Below are positions 10,468 through 19,859 of a stretch of 64,000 bases of DNA, in pieces. The notes below the pieces were generated by a model. It saw nothing but the letters and a program-made list of their open reading frames with translations. It had not been told where the DNA came from and did no database searches. Numbering within the stretch: position 1 is the stretch's first letter; each line of letters begins with the position of its first letter. Where the stretch lies: NCBI RefSeq assembly GCF_000813965.1, contig NZ_JWLI01000001.1, positions 372,001 through 436,000 of the forward strand. Reading direction: 5' to 3'. This stretch comes from Leisingera sp. ANG-M7 (lineage in GTDB: Bacteria; Pseudomonadota; Alphaproteobacteria; Rhodobacterales; Rhodobacteraceae). The translations under genes were made by a program, and so were the position numbers.

Positions 10468-11444
10468 GGCTGTTTGCCGCGCAGGACGGCGGTCAATTCC
10501 GACAGGATCGAGACGGCGATTTCCGCCGGGCCGGCGGCCCCGATATCAAGGCCGATGGGGCCATGGATGCGGGCAATCTGGTCTTCGGTGAACCCCGCCT
10601 CCTGCATCCGGGCAACGCGGGAGGCTTGGGTTTTCTTGCTGCCCAGCGCGCCGATGTAGAAGACATCCGCCGCCAGTGCCGCCTGCAGTGCCGGATCGTC
10701 CAGTTTCGGATCGTGTGTCAGCAGCACCAGCGCGGTGCGGGTATCCAGGCCCAACTTTTCGACCGCCTCATCCGGCCAATCGTCCATCAGGGTTTCGCCC
10801 GGGAACCGCTCCTGCGAGGCAAAAGCCGTGCGGGGGTCGATGATCACAGGGTCATAACCCGCAATCCGCGCCATCGGCACCAGCGCCTGAGTGATATGTA
10901 CGGCACCAACGCAGATTAGCCGCAAAGGCGGATTGTGGACCGCCACGAAGGTCTCCCCGTCCTCCTCCAGCCCTGAGCGGTCCATCCGCATCCGGTCCGC
11001 GTAATCTGTGCCCGTGAGGCGGCGGGCGCCGGTGGTGAGGTTCACCTCATAGGCGACGAGGCTGCGGGCCGCGCGGGCCGCAACCAGTTCTTCCAGCAAC
11101 GCCGCCGGCAAAGCAGTTCCGACAGGTTCCACCAGCACCTTGATGGTGCCGCCGCAGGCGAGGCCGACGGCAAAGGCGTCCGCGTCGCTGACGCCGAACT
11201 CCAAGAGCCGGTGCTGGCCATCCTGCAGCGCCTCCAGCGCCTCGCTCACGACCGCGCCCTCGACACAGCCGCCGGAGACCGAGCCCTCTATCTGACCTTC
11301 GCCCGAGACCACCAGTTGCGACCCGGTGCGGCGCGGGGCGGAGCCCCAGGTCTGCACCACGGTGGCCAGCGCCGCACCAGTGCCCGCCTTGTGCCAGTCC
11401 AGCGCGGTTTCCGGGGCGTGTTCAAACGGGGTCATGGATTGCAT
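10464..11444 (-). CDS. xdhC: XdhC/CoxI family maturation factor
   Basis: 326 residues. XdhC proteins bind the molybdenum cofactor, promote its sulfuration and insert it into xanthine dehydrogenase-type enzymes. The N-terminal XdhC/CoxI domain shows ALATVVQTWGSAPRRTGSQL near residues 25-44, then GSVSGGCVEGAVV and LACGGTIKVLVEP. The C-terminal Rossmann-like domain includes GAVHITQALVPMA near 195 and IHGPIGLDIGAAGPAEIAVS near 290. It precedes the molybdopterin-binding gene with a four-base overlap and follows coxE by 77 bases. Confidence 0.93.
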   Translation of the reverse strand: MQSMTPFEHAPETALDWHKAGTGAALATVVQTWGSAPRRTGSQLVVSGEGQIEGSVSGGCVEGAVVSEALEALQDGQHRLLEFGVSDADAFAVGLACGGTIKVLVEPVGTALPAALLEELVAARAARSLVAYEVNLTTGARRLTGTDYADRMRMDRSGLEEDGETFVAVHNPPLRLICVGAVHITQALVPMARIAGYDPVIIDPRTAFASQERFPGETLMDDWPDEAVEKLGLDTRTALVLLTHDPKLDDPALQAALAADVFYIGALGSKKTQASRVARMQEAGFTEDQIARIHGPIGLDIGAAGPAEIAVSILSELTAVLRGKQP

Positions 11445-11521
11445 TGGCGGGCCTTCCGGTGTCCGGTTGGTTTGCGTTTAAACATCGGCGCTTGCGGCGC
11501 TGGTTTCAAGCGGCATCCGTA

Positions 11522-12784
11522 TCAGAGCATCGCCATCAGCCGCGCCTTATCACCCGCATCAGAGGGGCTGGAGATCACCTGCGCCAGATCTTGCAGTGAG
11601 GCGATGGAATGGCCGGCGCGGAAACTGTCGGTGTAGGGCAGCATCGCACGGATGCCCTGTGCCTTGGGGGCAAAGCCGTCCCAGCGCAGCAGGGGGTTCA
11701 GCCAGATCAGGCGGCGGGACGACAATTGCAGGCGCTGCATTTCGCGCGAAAGGCCCTCGGGGTCGCCGCGGTCCAGCCCGTCGGTTATGAGCAGCACCAC
11801 CGCGCCCTGCCCCATGACGCGCCGCGACCAGTCGCGGTTGAAGGCGTGCAGGCAGTCGCCGATCCGGGTGCCGCCCTCCCAGTCCTGCGCCTCCGCTCCC
11901 GCGGCGGCCAGCGCCGCGTCCACATCGCGCTGCTGCAAATGCCGGGTGATGTTGGTCAGGCGGGTGCCGAAGGTGAAGCCATGCACCCGCGCCCAGCCCT
12001 GCCCACCAGAATTTCCCCGGGCATTGGCGGCAGCGTGCAGGAAATGCAGGATGATGCGGCTGTACTGGCTCATCGAGCCGGAGATGTCGCAGAGCACCAC
12101 CAGATTGGGCCAGCGGATGCGGCGTTTGGCGCGGGCGATCTGCTGCAGGTCGCCGCCCTGCCGCGCGGCATTGCGTAAGGTTTTGCGCCAGTCGGCCCGG
12201 TGCCCCCGCGGCGCAGCCATCAGGCGGCGGGACTGGATCGGGGTCACCGGCAGTTTCAGCTGCGCCAGAATGCGCTTGGCGGTGGCAACTTCCGCCGTGC
12301 TCATCTGTTCGAAATCCAGCGTCCTGAGGCGTTCCTCTGCTGACATGGTGCGGGAGGCGTCGATCTCAATCTCCGTGCCGTCCTCCTCTTCCGCCGACGT
12401 CTCCGGCTGCTCCAGCATGCCGTCCAGCAGCGCCTCTGCCGCGCGTTTTTCGGCGGGTTTGGCAGGGCGGTCCTCCTGCACGCCGCGGATGGCAGGCAGC
12501 ATGGCGGCCATCATCTGCTCCAGATAGCGGGGGTCGCGCCAGAAGAGGCGGAACACCTGGGCAAAGACGGTGCGCTGTTCCGGCTTGGTGACAAAACAGG
12601 CGTGCAAGGCCCAGTAGAAGTCCCGACGGCTGGTAAAGCGCGCAGCGGCCACCGCGCGCACGGCGTCCAGCACCCGGCCCGGGCCGATGGGAAGCCCCGC
12701 CTTGCGCAGGGCCCGGGCAAAATGGGTGATGTTGCGGAGCAGCTTGGGGTCGTCCGGCAAGGTGAGCGGCGGGCAGTCAGGCAC
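11522..12784 (-). CDS. coxE: VWA domain protein, CoxE-like
   Basis: 420 residues. The C-terminal von Willebrand A domain has the MIDAS motif DISGSMS near residue 237, then GGTRIG and VLLITDGLDRG. The N-terminal half is the family-specific helical part, with an acidic linker (SAEEEDGTEIEIDAS). CoxE works with the MoxR ATPase CoxD in maturing the molybdenum-copper or molybdenum active site in the cytoplasm. It lies 57 bases after the MoxR gene; the gap holds repeat copy B. The MIDAS residues appear intact. Confidence 0.92.
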   Translation of the reverse strand: MPDCPPLTLPDDPKLLRNITHFARALRKAGLPIGPGRVLDAVRAVAAARFTSRRDFYWALHACFVTKPEQRTVFAQVFRLFWRDPRYLEQMMAAMLPAIRGVQEDRPAKPAEKRAAEALLDGMLEQPETSAEEEDGTEIEIDASRTMSAEERLRTLDFEQMSTAEVATAKRILAQLKLPVTPIQSRRLMAAPRGHRADWRKTLRNAARQGGDLQQIARAKRRIRWPNLVVLCDISGSMSQYSRIILHFLHAAANARGNSGGQGWARVHGFTFGTRLTNITRHLQQRDVDAALAAAGAEAQDWEGGTRIGDCLHAFNRDWSRRVMGQGAVVLLITDGLDRGDPEGLSREMQRLQLSSRRLIWLNPLLRWDGFAPKAQGIRAMLPYTDSFRAGHSIASLQDLAQVISSPSDAGDKARLMAML

Positions 12785-12794
12785 TAGCTCTCAT

Positions 12795-12839
12795 GGGGGC
12801 GCTGCCCCATGCCCCCGGAGTATTTCCAGAAAGATGAAG
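12795..12839. repeat. Dispersed intergenic hairpin repeat, copy B (inverted)
   Basis: GGGGGCGCTGCCCC, then CCCCCGGAGTATTTCCAG and AAAGATGAAG: the reverse complement of the unit at 6303 and 44716. It fills the gap between the moxR and coxE genes. Confidence 0.7.
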
Positions 12840-12841
12840 CA

Positions 12842-13747
12842 TCAGGCCGCGTCCAGGCTGGCCTTGGCCTGATCAAGGATGCGCTTGGCCTCGGAGCCGT
12901 GCAGGCGGGCGATGTCGTCCTGGTATTTCAGGATGGCGCCGAGGGTGTCGGCGATCACCTCGGGGCTGAGGGCGATGACGTCGAGCGCCAAGAGGCAATT
13001 GGCCCAGTCGATGGTCTCGGCCACCCCAGGCTTCTTGAACAAGTCCTCGGTGCGCAAGGACTGCACGAAGGCGACGATCTCTCGGCTGAGCTGTTCGCTG
13101 GCCTGGGGCGCGCGGGCGTGCAGGATGTCGAGTTCACGCTGGAAATCGGGGTAATCCACCCAGTGGTAGAGGCAGCGGCGTTTCAGGGCGTCATGCACCT
13201 CCCGCGTGCGGTTTGAGGTGAGGATGACAATCGGCGGCTCCGGCGCCTGGATGGTGCCAAGTTCGGGAATCGTCACCTGGAAATCGCTGAGCGCTTCCAG
13301 CAGGAAGGCCTCAAACGGTTCGTCGGTGCGGTCGAGCTCGTCGATCAGCAGTACCGGGGCGCCGTGCTCATCCGGGCGCATCGCCTGCAGGAGCGGGCGT
13401 TCGATCAGGTAATCGGCAGAGAACAGTTCGGTCTGCAGCGCTGTGCGGTCGGCGCTGCCCGCGGCCTCAGCCGTGCGGATCGCCACCATCTGGGCGGCGA
13501 AGTTCCATTCATAGACGGCGCTGGCGGCATCCAGCCCCTCGTAGCATTGCAGGCGGATCAGGCGGCGGCCCAATGCGGCGGCCAGCGCCTTGGCGATCTC
13601 TGTCTTGCCGGTGCCGGCCTCGCCCTCCAGAAACAGCGGGCGGCCCAGTTTCAGCGAGAGGAACACAACGGTGGCGAGCGCCCGGCCGCAAACGTAGCCC
13701 TGCTGCGACAGCAGCTCCTGCACCTGTTCGATGGTTTGTGCCTGCAT
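12842..13747 (-). CDS. coxD: MoxR family AAA+ ATPase, CoxD-like
   Basis: 301 residues. Walker A is GEAGTGKTE near residue 41, Walker B LLIDELDRTDEPFEAFLLEA near 115, and sensor ILTSNRTREVHDALKRRC near 150. MoxR ATPases act as chaperones with VWA partners; CoxD is needed for metal and sulfur insertion in CO dehydrogenase. ATG 13747 follows GGGGAGGTCATCG, a strong ribosome site, so the longer frame to 13924 is rejected. It is the first gene of the minus-strand cox cluster, divergent from the glycosyltransferase gene. Confidence 0.93.
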   Translation of the reverse strand: MQAQTIEQVQELLSQQGYVCGRALATVVFLSLKLGRPLFLEGEAGTGKTEIAKALAAALGRRLIRLQCYEGLDAASAVYEWNFAAQMVAIRTAEAAGSADRTALQTELFSADYLIERPLLQAMRPDEHGAPVLLIDELDRTDEPFEAFLLEALSDFQVTIPELGTIQAPEPPIVILTSNRTREVHDALKRRCLYHWVDYPDFQRELDILHARAPQASEQLSREIVAFVQSLRTEDLFKKPGVAETIDWANCLLALDVIALSPEVIADTLGAILKYQDDIARLHGSEAKRILDQAKASLDAA

Positions 13748-13956
13748 CGATGACCTCCCCTTGCCCCGCCCAACAGGCCACGGGCAGGCGCAACGGTCAA
13801 GCGCAGGTGACCGCGACGCTGCGGCGAAGCGGGAGGGTTTGTATCGCAGCCGCCTTCGGGTAAGACTGGCGGCAACAAGAAAGAAAGCCGAGGCATGAGC
13901 AAGACACCCCAGATGCGGTTTCAACCGGCAGCCACGCGCTGCGGGAGCGTGTGACG

Positions 13957-15018
13957 ATGGGGGTGCTGGCCATCCTGTGCGTGCGCAATGAAGGCGCGTT
14001 TCTGCTGGAATGGCTGGCCCATTACCGCGCGGCGGGCTTCACCGATTTCCTGGTGTTTTCAAACGATTGCCAGGACGGTACGGATGTGATGCTGGACCGT
14101 CTGGAGAAGATGGGGCAGCTGGCGCATGTGCGCAACGAAGGGCCTTATGGCAGCGAAGGCATTCAGTTCACCGCGCTCAAGATGGCGGACAAGCACCCGC
14201 TGATGAAAGCCGCGGATTGGGTGCTGGTGGCGGATATCGACGAGTTCCCCTGCATCAAGACCGGCGAAGGCACGGTGGCGGACCTGCTGGCGGCGCTGCC
14301 GGATGCGGATGCCATTCCCCTGACCTGGCGGCTGTTCGGCAATGGCGGCGTGGCGGCCTATGAGGACCGTCCGGTCACGGAGCAATTCACGCAATGCGCG
14401 CCTGAGGTAGTCCACTGGCCCTGGCGGGCGGTGATGTTCAAGACGCTCTACCGCAATGACGGCACCTATGGGAAATGCGGCGTGCACCGGCCCCGCAGCA
14501 TCAAGGACAAGGCGCGGCTGGAGCGCTACCGCTGGTTTGACTGCGAGGGGCGCGAGCTGGGCGGGGACTTCAAGACCAAACGGCTGTTTTCCGATTACGG
14601 CCAGTCCAACACGCGGCTGGCGCAGCTGAACCATTACCCATTGGGTGCGATGGAGAGCTATGTGCTGAAAGCGGCCCGGGGCCGGGTGAACCGGCAGGCG
14701 CCGCTGGGCATGGATTACTGGGTTGAGCGCAACTATGCTGCCTGCGAGGACAATGCAATTGCCCGCTATGAGCCCGCGCGCGCTGCGCTGCAGGCGGAGC
14801 TGATGGCGGATGCGGAACTGGCCCGGCTGCATGGCACAGCCGTCGCCTGGCGCAAAACACAGTTCCTGGAGCTGATGCTGGCCGAGGAGAACCGGGCGCT
14901 GTTCACCCGCCTGATGATGACCCCGCCCGCGCGGGTGCTGACGGCGGAGGCAGGCGCACAGATGCGGCGCTTTGCGATGCTGGGACTGGCGGCAGAGGGC
15001 GGCATGCGGCAGGGCTAA
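13957..15018 (+). CDS. Glycosyltransferase family 2/92-type protein
   Basis: 353 residues with the CVRNEGAFLLEWLAHYRAAG start of the Glyco_tranf_2_4 group, which are putative cytoplasmic sugar transferases for surface polysaccharide. The metal/sugar-nucleotide motif is VADIDEFPC near residue 91, and the family block NHYPLGAMESYVLKAARGRV lies near 227. No membrane segment. ATG 13957 has GGGAG about ten bases upstream; GTG 13951 in the same frame is possible. A 19-codon frame with its own ribosome site (13895-13954) overlaps the start but is not supported as a gene. Acceptor unknown. Confidence 0.85.
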   Translation: MGVLAILCVRNEGAFLLEWLAHYRAAGFTDFLVFSNDCQDGTDVMLDRLEKMGQLAHVRNEGPYGSEGIQFTALKMADKHPLMKAADWVLVADIDEFPCIKTGEGTVADLLAALPDADAIPLTWRLFGNGGVAAYEDRPVTEQFTQCAPEVVHWPWRAVMFKTLYRNDGTYGKCGVHRPRSIKDKARLERYRWFDCEGRELGGDFKTKRLFSDYGQSNTRLAQLNHYPLGAMESYVLKAARGRVNRQAPLGMDYWVERNYAACEDNAIARYEPARAALQAELMADAELARLHGTAVAWRKTQFLELMLAEENRALFTRLMMTPPARVLTAEAGAQMRRFAMLGLAAEGGMRQG

Positions 15019-15174
15019 GAGGGCATTGGCGCGCGATAGGCAGGCAACCGCCCGCTGATCGCCCCGGACCAGACAGTAAAGAGGCCTTAGTTTTTCCAAA
15101 TTTAGCCTTATTTGTCACCTAGGCGTAAATCAGCAAAACCGCCGCTCGGCGCAGGGGGACTTAAGGTGGAAGTC

Positions 15175-16131
15175 ATGCAGGACGGACTCGAAAATCTGGA
15201 TGAAGACCTTTCGGGGCTGAAACCGGCGCAATGGAAGGCGCGGCTGGCGGCGCTGGCCGAAGCGCACGGCATGTACCAGCCGCTGGGCGACAAGCATTTC
15301 ACCACCTTTATCGACCAGGGCAATACCCTGCTGGTGACGTTTGAAACTATGCAGGGCATCCACAACCTTTCGGACCAGGCGCAGCCGCTAGGGTTCGATT
15401 TGGTCAAGAACCTGGGCTGGTCGCATATGTGCGTGGTTTCTGACGGCGACACCTGGTTCCGTGACGAGCGCATCTATGGCTTCTTCGACCAGTTGATCGA
15501 CGACGGCTTCTTTGACGAATTTGACAATGTGCTGTTCTACGGCGCGGGCCCTTGCGGGTATGCGGCAGCGGCGTATTCCGTGGCCTCCCCCGGTGCCACC
15601 GTTGTGGCAGTGCAGCCGCAGGCAACGCTGGACCCGAGGATGACCGAATGGGACGACCGCTTTGCCGAGAACCGGCGGCTGTCGTTCACCGACCGTTACG
15701 GCTATGCGCCGGACATGCTGGATGCTGCCGGGCAGGCCTTTGTCATCTATGACCCGCAGGAGCGGTTGGATGCGGCGCACGCGGCGCTGTTTGCCCGCAG
15801 GAATGTCACCCGGCTGCGCTCCAGCCACATGGGGGACGCGGTGCAGACCCGGTTGATCGAGATGGAGATGCTCTATCACATCCTGTCGCTGGCAGGCAGC
15901 GGAAAGCTGTCGGAGGCGGCCTTTTACAAGCTGTTCCGGGCACGGCGCAACAACCCGTTCTTCCTGCGCAACCTATTGGGCCGGCTGGAGCGGGAGGACC
16001 GCGGAGTGCTGATTGCGCTTCTTTGCCGCAACGTGACGGAGCGGATGCGGGCACCGCGGTTCCGCCGCCGCCTGGAGGAGATGCAGAAGCGTGCGGAAAA
16101 CGGCGAATTCACCATCCCGGACAAGCGCTGA
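15175..16131 (+). CDS. Conserved Rhodobacterales protein, often mislabelled PAPS reductase
   Basis: 318 residues. It matches a family conserved in Rhodobacterales and often called phosphoadenosine phosphosulfate reductase, but none of the CysH motifs (P-loop, Cys pairs, ECGIH) is present. There is an alpha/beta-hydrolase-like turn, VLFYGAGPCGYAAAAYSV near residue 124-141, and the C-terminus is basic and helical (TERMRAPRFRRRLEEMQKR). The order after a glycosyltransferase suggests surface carbohydrate or acylation work, but this is a guess. Start ATG 15175 has TTAAGGTGGA just upstream; a TTG at 15112 would add 21 residues. Confidence 0.75.
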   Translation: MQDGLENLDEDLSGLKPAQWKARLAALAEAHGMYQPLGDKHFTTFIDQGNTLLVTFETMQGIHNLSDQAQPLGFDLVKNLGWSHMCVVSDGDTWFRDERIYGFFDQLIDDGFFDEFDNVLFYGAGPCGYAAAAYSVASPGATVVAVQPQATLDPRMTEWDDRFAENRRLSFTDRYGYAPDMLDAAGQAFVIYDPQERLDAAHAALFARRNVTRLRSSHMGDAVQTRLIEMEMLYHILSLAGSGKLSEAAFYKLFRARRNNPFFLRNLLGRLEREDRGVLIALLCRNVTERMRAPRFRRRLEEMQKRAENGEFTIPDKR

Positions 16132-16195
16132 GCCAGACGGACCCGCGCGCATTCTGCCGCTTTGTTTCCCCGCCGCCATGTGCTAACGCACGCGC

Positions 16196-17239
16196 ATGAC
16201 CCAGACGCTGACCATCCCCCGCCCCGATGACTGGCACCTGCACCTGCGCGACGGCGCCATGCTGCAGGCCGTGCTGCCCGAAACCGCCCGCCATTTCGGC
16301 CGCGCGATCATCATGCCGAATCTGGTGCCGCCGGTGGTGACCGGGGCGCAGGCCGCCGCATACCGCGACCGCATCCTGGCAGCGCTGCCGGAGGGGATGG
16401 CGTTTGAACCGCTGATGACGCTTTACCTGACCGAGGACACCGACCCGGCGGATGTGGCTGCGGCCCACGCCAGCGGTCTGGTCAAGGCGGTGAAGCTGTA
16501 CCCTGCGGGCGCCACCACCAATTCAGCCTCGGGTGTGACCAATTTCGACAATGTCCGTGCCGTGCTGGAGAAAATGGCCGAGATCGGCCTGCCGCTGTGC
16601 ACCCACGGCGAGGTGACCGACCACGACATCGACATCTTCGACCGCGAGGCGGTTTTCATCGACCGTGTGCTGGACCCGATCCGGCAGTCGACACCGGGCC
16701 TGCGCGTGGTGATGGAGCATATCACCACCAAGAACGCCGCCGACTACGTGGCAAGCCAGGAGCGTGATCTGGGTGCGACGATCACTACGCACCACCTGAT
16801 CATCAACCGCAACCACATCCTGGTCGGCGGTATCAAGCCGCATTACTACTGCCTGCCGGTCGCCAAGCGCGAGGAGCACCGTCTGGCGCTGCGCGCCGCT
16901 GCTACATCTGGCGATGCGCGTTATTTCCTGGGCACCGACTCGGCGCCGCACACCGACCCCAACAAGGAAAGCGCCTGCGGCTGTGCCGGCTGTTTCACCG
17001 CCACCAACACCATGTCCCTGCTGGCGCATGTGTTCGAGGAAGAAGGCGCGCTGGACAAGCTGGCGGGATTTGCCTCGGAAAACGGCCCGGCGTTCTATGG
17101 CCTGCCGGTGAGCGGCGAGACGCTGACCCTGACCAAGCAGGATGCGCCGGTGCAATTCCCTGAAAAGATCGAAAGCGGCGACGGACCTGTCACCGTGTTT
17201 GATCCGGGCTTCCCGGTCTATTGGAACGCAGGCGGCTGA
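16196..17239 (+). CDS. pyrC: Dihydroorotase
   Basis: 347 residues, class II dihydroorotase, closing carbamoyl-aspartate to dihydroorotate in pyrimidine synthesis. Zinc ligands HLH are at residues 14 and 16 ([10 protein letters not shown]). The lysine that is carboxylated lies in [12 protein letters not shown] near residue 99-102, with further ligands in PLCTHGEV and [12 protein letters not shown], and the catalytic Asp in [13 protein letters not shown] near 246. Length is as usual. pyrE starts 69 bases downstream across a double-hairpin repeat, so the two form a pyrimidine pair. Confidence 0.97.
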   Translation: MTQTLTIPRPDDWHLHLRDGAMLQAVLPETARHFGRAIIMPNLVPPVVTGAQAAAYRDRILAALPEGMAFEPLMTLYLTEDTDPADVAAAHASGLVKAVKLYPAGATTNSASGVTNFDNVRAVLEKMAEIGLPLCTHGEVTDHDIDIFDREAVFIDRVLDPIRQSTPGLRVVMEHITTKNAADYVASQERDLGATITTHHLIINRNHILVGGIKPHYYCLPVAKREEHRLALRAAATSGDARYFLGTDSAPHTDPNKESACGCAGCFTATNTMSLLAHVFEEEGALDKLAGFASENGPAFYGLPVSGETLTLTKQDAPVQFPEKIESGDGPVTVFDPGFPVYWNAGG

Positions 17240-17242
17240 GCC

Positions 17243-17290
17243 GCAAATTTCTTCGAAGAAATTTGCCAGGAAAATTCGAGTTTTCCTGGC
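17243..17290. repeat. Double-hairpin intergenic repeat, copy 1
   Basis: A perfect 24-bp palindrome (17243-17266; each half GCAAATTTCTTC) is followed immediately by CCAGGAAAA-TTCGAG-TTTTCCTGG (17266-17289). A diverged copy lies at 34224-34271, with 36 of 48 aligned bases identical by hand count. It sits between pyrC and pyrE and could act as transcript-stabilising or attenuating structure. Confidence 0.75.
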
Positions 17291-17308
17291 GCCAGAAAGG
17301 ACCCGACC

Positions 17309-17986
17309 ATGATCCCCACCTCCTACCCGTCCAAAGAAGAAATCGCCCGCCTGTCGGCCCGGATGCTGCTGGAAATCGGCGCGGTGAACTTCAACACGGA
17401 TGAGCCTTATACGCTGGCCTCCGGCCTGCCCTCGCCCAGCTATATCGACTGCCGCAAGCTGATCTCCTTTCCGCGCATCCGGACCACGCTGATGGATTTC
17501 CTGACCGTGACCGTGATGCGTAACGCGGGTTTCGAGGCGTTTGACAATATTGCGGGCGGCGAAACTGCCGGCATCCCCTTTGGCGCGCTGGTGGCCGAGC
17601 GCATGGCGCTGCCGATGACCTATGTGCGCAAAAAGCCCAAGGGCTATGGCCGCAATGCCCGTATCGAAGGGGTGATGACCGAGGATCAGCGGGTGCTGCT
17701 GGTGGAAGACATGACCACCGACGGCGGTTCCAAACTGTCCTTTGTGGATGCGATCCGCGAGACCGGCGCATCTTGCGGCCATACCGCGGTGATCTTCTAT
17801 TACGACATCTTCCCCGAAACCACCAAACGCCTGGGCGAACACGGTGTTGAGCTGCATTACCTGTGCACCTGGTGGGATGTTCTGGCCGAAGCCAAAGCGC
17901 AGAAAAGCTTCAGCGACGAAACGCTGGCCGAAGTGGAGAAGTTCCTCAAGGACCCGCGCGCCTGGCAGGAAGCGCATAAGTCCTGA
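17309..17986 (+). CDS. pyrE: Orotate phosphoribosyltransferase
   Basis: 225 residues. It transfers the phosphoribosyl group of PRPP to orotate to give OMP. The PRPP-binding signature [20 protein letters not shown] is near residues 130-149, and the catalytic loop region [17 protein letters not shown] near 107-123 has the expected lysines. The N-terminal hood ([15 protein letters not shown]) is present. Slightly longer than the enteric enzyme, as in other Rhodobacterales. It follows pyrC on the same strand. Confidence 0.97.
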   Translation: MIPTSYPSKEEIARLSARMLLEIGAVNFNTDEPYTLASGLPSPSYIDCRKLISFPRIRTTLMDFLTVTVMRNAGFEAFDNIAGGETAGIPFGALVAERMALPMTYVRKKPKGYGRNARIEGVMTEDQRVLLVEDMTTDGGSKLSFVDAIRETGASCGHTAVIFYYDIFPETTKRLGEHGVELHYLCTWWDVLAEAKAQKSFSDETLAEVEKFLKDPRAWQEAHKS

Positions 17987-18320
17987 GGCGGATCAAAGGC
18001 TTGGGACGGCAGGCAGACCGCCCGCTGTTCCAGGGTTGGAAGCCGGTCAGGCGGACAATCGCCTTACGCGAAGTAAAGCGTTACAAGGCGGGCTGTGGAC
18101 AAGCCCGCCCCGAATCGTTTTCCGTACAGGTTGGCGCGCAGATCTTGGGGCCTTCCCAGATTGCACCGCATCATGTAGCCTGAATAGGACAGGCTTGCTG
18201 GCCTTTTGCGGTAAACGGCCCACATACCCTGCGGCTTTATCCACAGGGAATCCACAGAGATTCCCAGATAGGAGAAATCCGCGCGGCACCGTATAAGCGG
18301 GCCGAGTGACGAGAGCAGTG
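17987..18320. other. Intergenic region upstream of dnaB
   Basis: 334 bases without a supported gene. It holds a perfect DnaA box (18237-18245) and a direct pair of short TCCACAG words just after it. It must carry the dnaB promoter, though no -35/-10 pair is convincing. Confidence 0.5.
18237..18245 (+). promoter_or_regulatory. DnaA box upstream of dnaB
   Basis: TTATCCACA exactly matches the DnaA consensus TTATNCACA. It lies 76 bases before the dnaB start. A second TCCACAG follows at 18251. DnaA control of dnaB is an inference. Confidence 0.6.
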
Positions 18321-19859
18321 ATGAACGAGATTACCCCTTTCGACGGCGATATGCCGCCCCCTGCCCCGATGCCGGAGCATCTGCCTGCCCCCGCGCAAGC
18401 GGATCAGGCCATGCCGGATAATGAGCTGCCGCATTCGGTGGAGGCGGAACAGCAGCTGCTGGGCGCGATCCTGACCAACAACGAGGTCTACGACAAGATC
18501 GCGCTGATCATCGACTCTTCGCATTTCTACGACCCGGTCCACGCCCGCATCTATGAGGTTGCGGCGGCGCGGATCTCCAAGAACGCGCTGGCCTCGCCAG
18601 TGACGCTGAAAGCGTTCCTGGAGGATCACGAAGGGCTGAAGGAACTGGGCGGGCCGGCCTATCTGGCCAAGCTCGCGGGCGCGTCGATCTCCGCCTTTGC
18701 GGTGCGGGACTACGCGCAGATGATTTACGACCTGGCGATCCGGCGCGAGCTGATTGCCCTGGGCCAATCGATTGCAGAAAAGGCGCGCCGCGTTGACGTG
18801 GCATCAGAACCTAAAGAGCAGATCGTTGAGGCAGAGCAGTCGCTTTACCAGCTGGCAGAGCAGGGCCAGACGGAAAGCGGTTTCAAATCGTTCCTTAAGG
18901 CCGTCACCGAAGCGGTCAATGTGACAAACGAGGCGTATCAGCGGGGTGGCGGCATGGCCGGCATCTCGACGGGCCTGATGGACCTCGACAAACAACTTGG
19001 CGGCCTGCATCCCTCGGACCTTCTTATCCTCGCAGGCCGCCCCTCTATGGGGAAAACGTCGCTGGCGACCAACATCGCCTTCAACGTCGCAAAAGCATAC
19101 AAACGCGGGGTGAAACCCGACGGATCGGAAGGGGCGCTGGATGGCGGCGTCGTCGGCTTCTTCTCACTGGAGATGAGCGCCGAGCAGCTGGCGGGGCGTA
19201 TTCTGGCGGAAGCGTCTGAGATTTCCTCGCACAAGATCCGCCAGGGCGACATGACCGAAGGCGAATTCCGCCGCTTTGTGCAGGCGGCCAAGGATCTGGA
19301 AAGCTGCCCTCTGTTCATTGATGACACGCCCGCGATCCCGATCTCGCAGCTGGCCGCGCGCGCCCGCCGCCTGAAGCGGACGCACGGGCTGGACCTTCTG
19401 GTGATCGACTATCTGCAGCTCTGCCGCGGCATGTCGGACAACCGCGTGAACGAGATCGCTGAAATCTCGATGGGGATGAAGGCGATTGCCAAAGAATTGA
19501 ACATCCCGGTGATCGCGCTGTCGCAGCTGTCGCGTCAGGTGGAAAACCGCGAAGACAAACGCCCGCAACTGTCGGACCTGCGGGAATCAGGCTCGATCGA
19601 GCAGGACGCCGACGTGGTGATGTTCGTGTTCCGCGAGGAATACTACAAGGAACGGGAAAAGCCCGGCGACCACGAGCTGGAAAAGATGGAAGAGTGGAAG
19701 CAGGCGATGGAGCGGCTGCACGCCAAAGCCGAGGTCATCGTCGGCAAGCAGCGTCACGGCCCCATCGGCACGGTGGAGCTGTCGTTCGAGGCGCAGTTCA
19801 CCCGCTTCGGCAACCTCGCCAAGGCTTGGCAGCAAGGACATGAAGACGGCGGCTATTAA
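18321..19859 (+). CDS. dnaB: Replicative DNA helicase DnaB
   Basis: 512 residues. Hexameric 5-prime to 3-prime helicase of the replication fork. The N-terminal helical domain begins near residue 40 (LPHSVEAEQQLLGAIL). The RecA-type motor has Walker A LAGRPSMGKTSLATN near residue 239-253, Walker B LLVIDYLQL near 360, and QLSRQVENREDKRPQLSDLR near 397 with the arginine finger region. ATG 18321 (MNEITPF) is chosen over GTG 18306. No intein is present. The next gene begins within its last 20 bases. Confidence 0.96.
   Translation: MNEITPFDGDMPPPAPMPEHLPAPAQADQAMPDNELPHSVEAEQQLLGAILTNNEVYDKIALIIDSSHFYDPVHARIYEVAAARISKNALASPVTLKAFLEDHEGLKELGGPAYLAKLAGASISAFAVRDYAQMIYDLAIRRELIALGQSIAEKARRVDVASEPKEQIVEAEQSLYQLAEQGQTESGFKSFLKAVTEAVNVTNEAYQRGGGMAGISTGLMDLDKQLGGLHPSDLLILAGRPSMGKTSLATNIAFNVAKAYKRGVKPDGSEGALDGGVVGFFSLEMSAEQLAGRILAEASEISSHKIRQGDMTEGEFRRFVQAAKDLESCPLFIDDTPAIPISQLAARARRLKRTHGLDLLVIDYLQLCRGMSDNRVNEIAEISMGMKAIAKELNIPVIALSQLSRQVENREDKRPQLSDLRESGSIEQDADVVMFVFREEYYKEREKPGDHELEKMEEWKQAMERLHAKAEVIVGKQRHGPIGTVELSFEAQFTRFGNLAKAWQQGHEDGGY

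Noticed and set aside
13895-13954. 19-codon frame with GAGG upstream, overlapping the glycosyltransferase start
   Set aside because: Could be a leader peptide, but nothing beyond the ribosome-site-like bases supports it.
15175-16131. PAPS reductase assignment
   Set aside because: CysH motifs are missing; the true cysH is at 255-1016.
16523-17977. 484-codon minus-strand open frame across pyrC and pyrE
   Set aside because: It lies opposite two certain genes and is a by-product of high-G+C codon use; its protein is Gln/His/Arg-rich with no family features.
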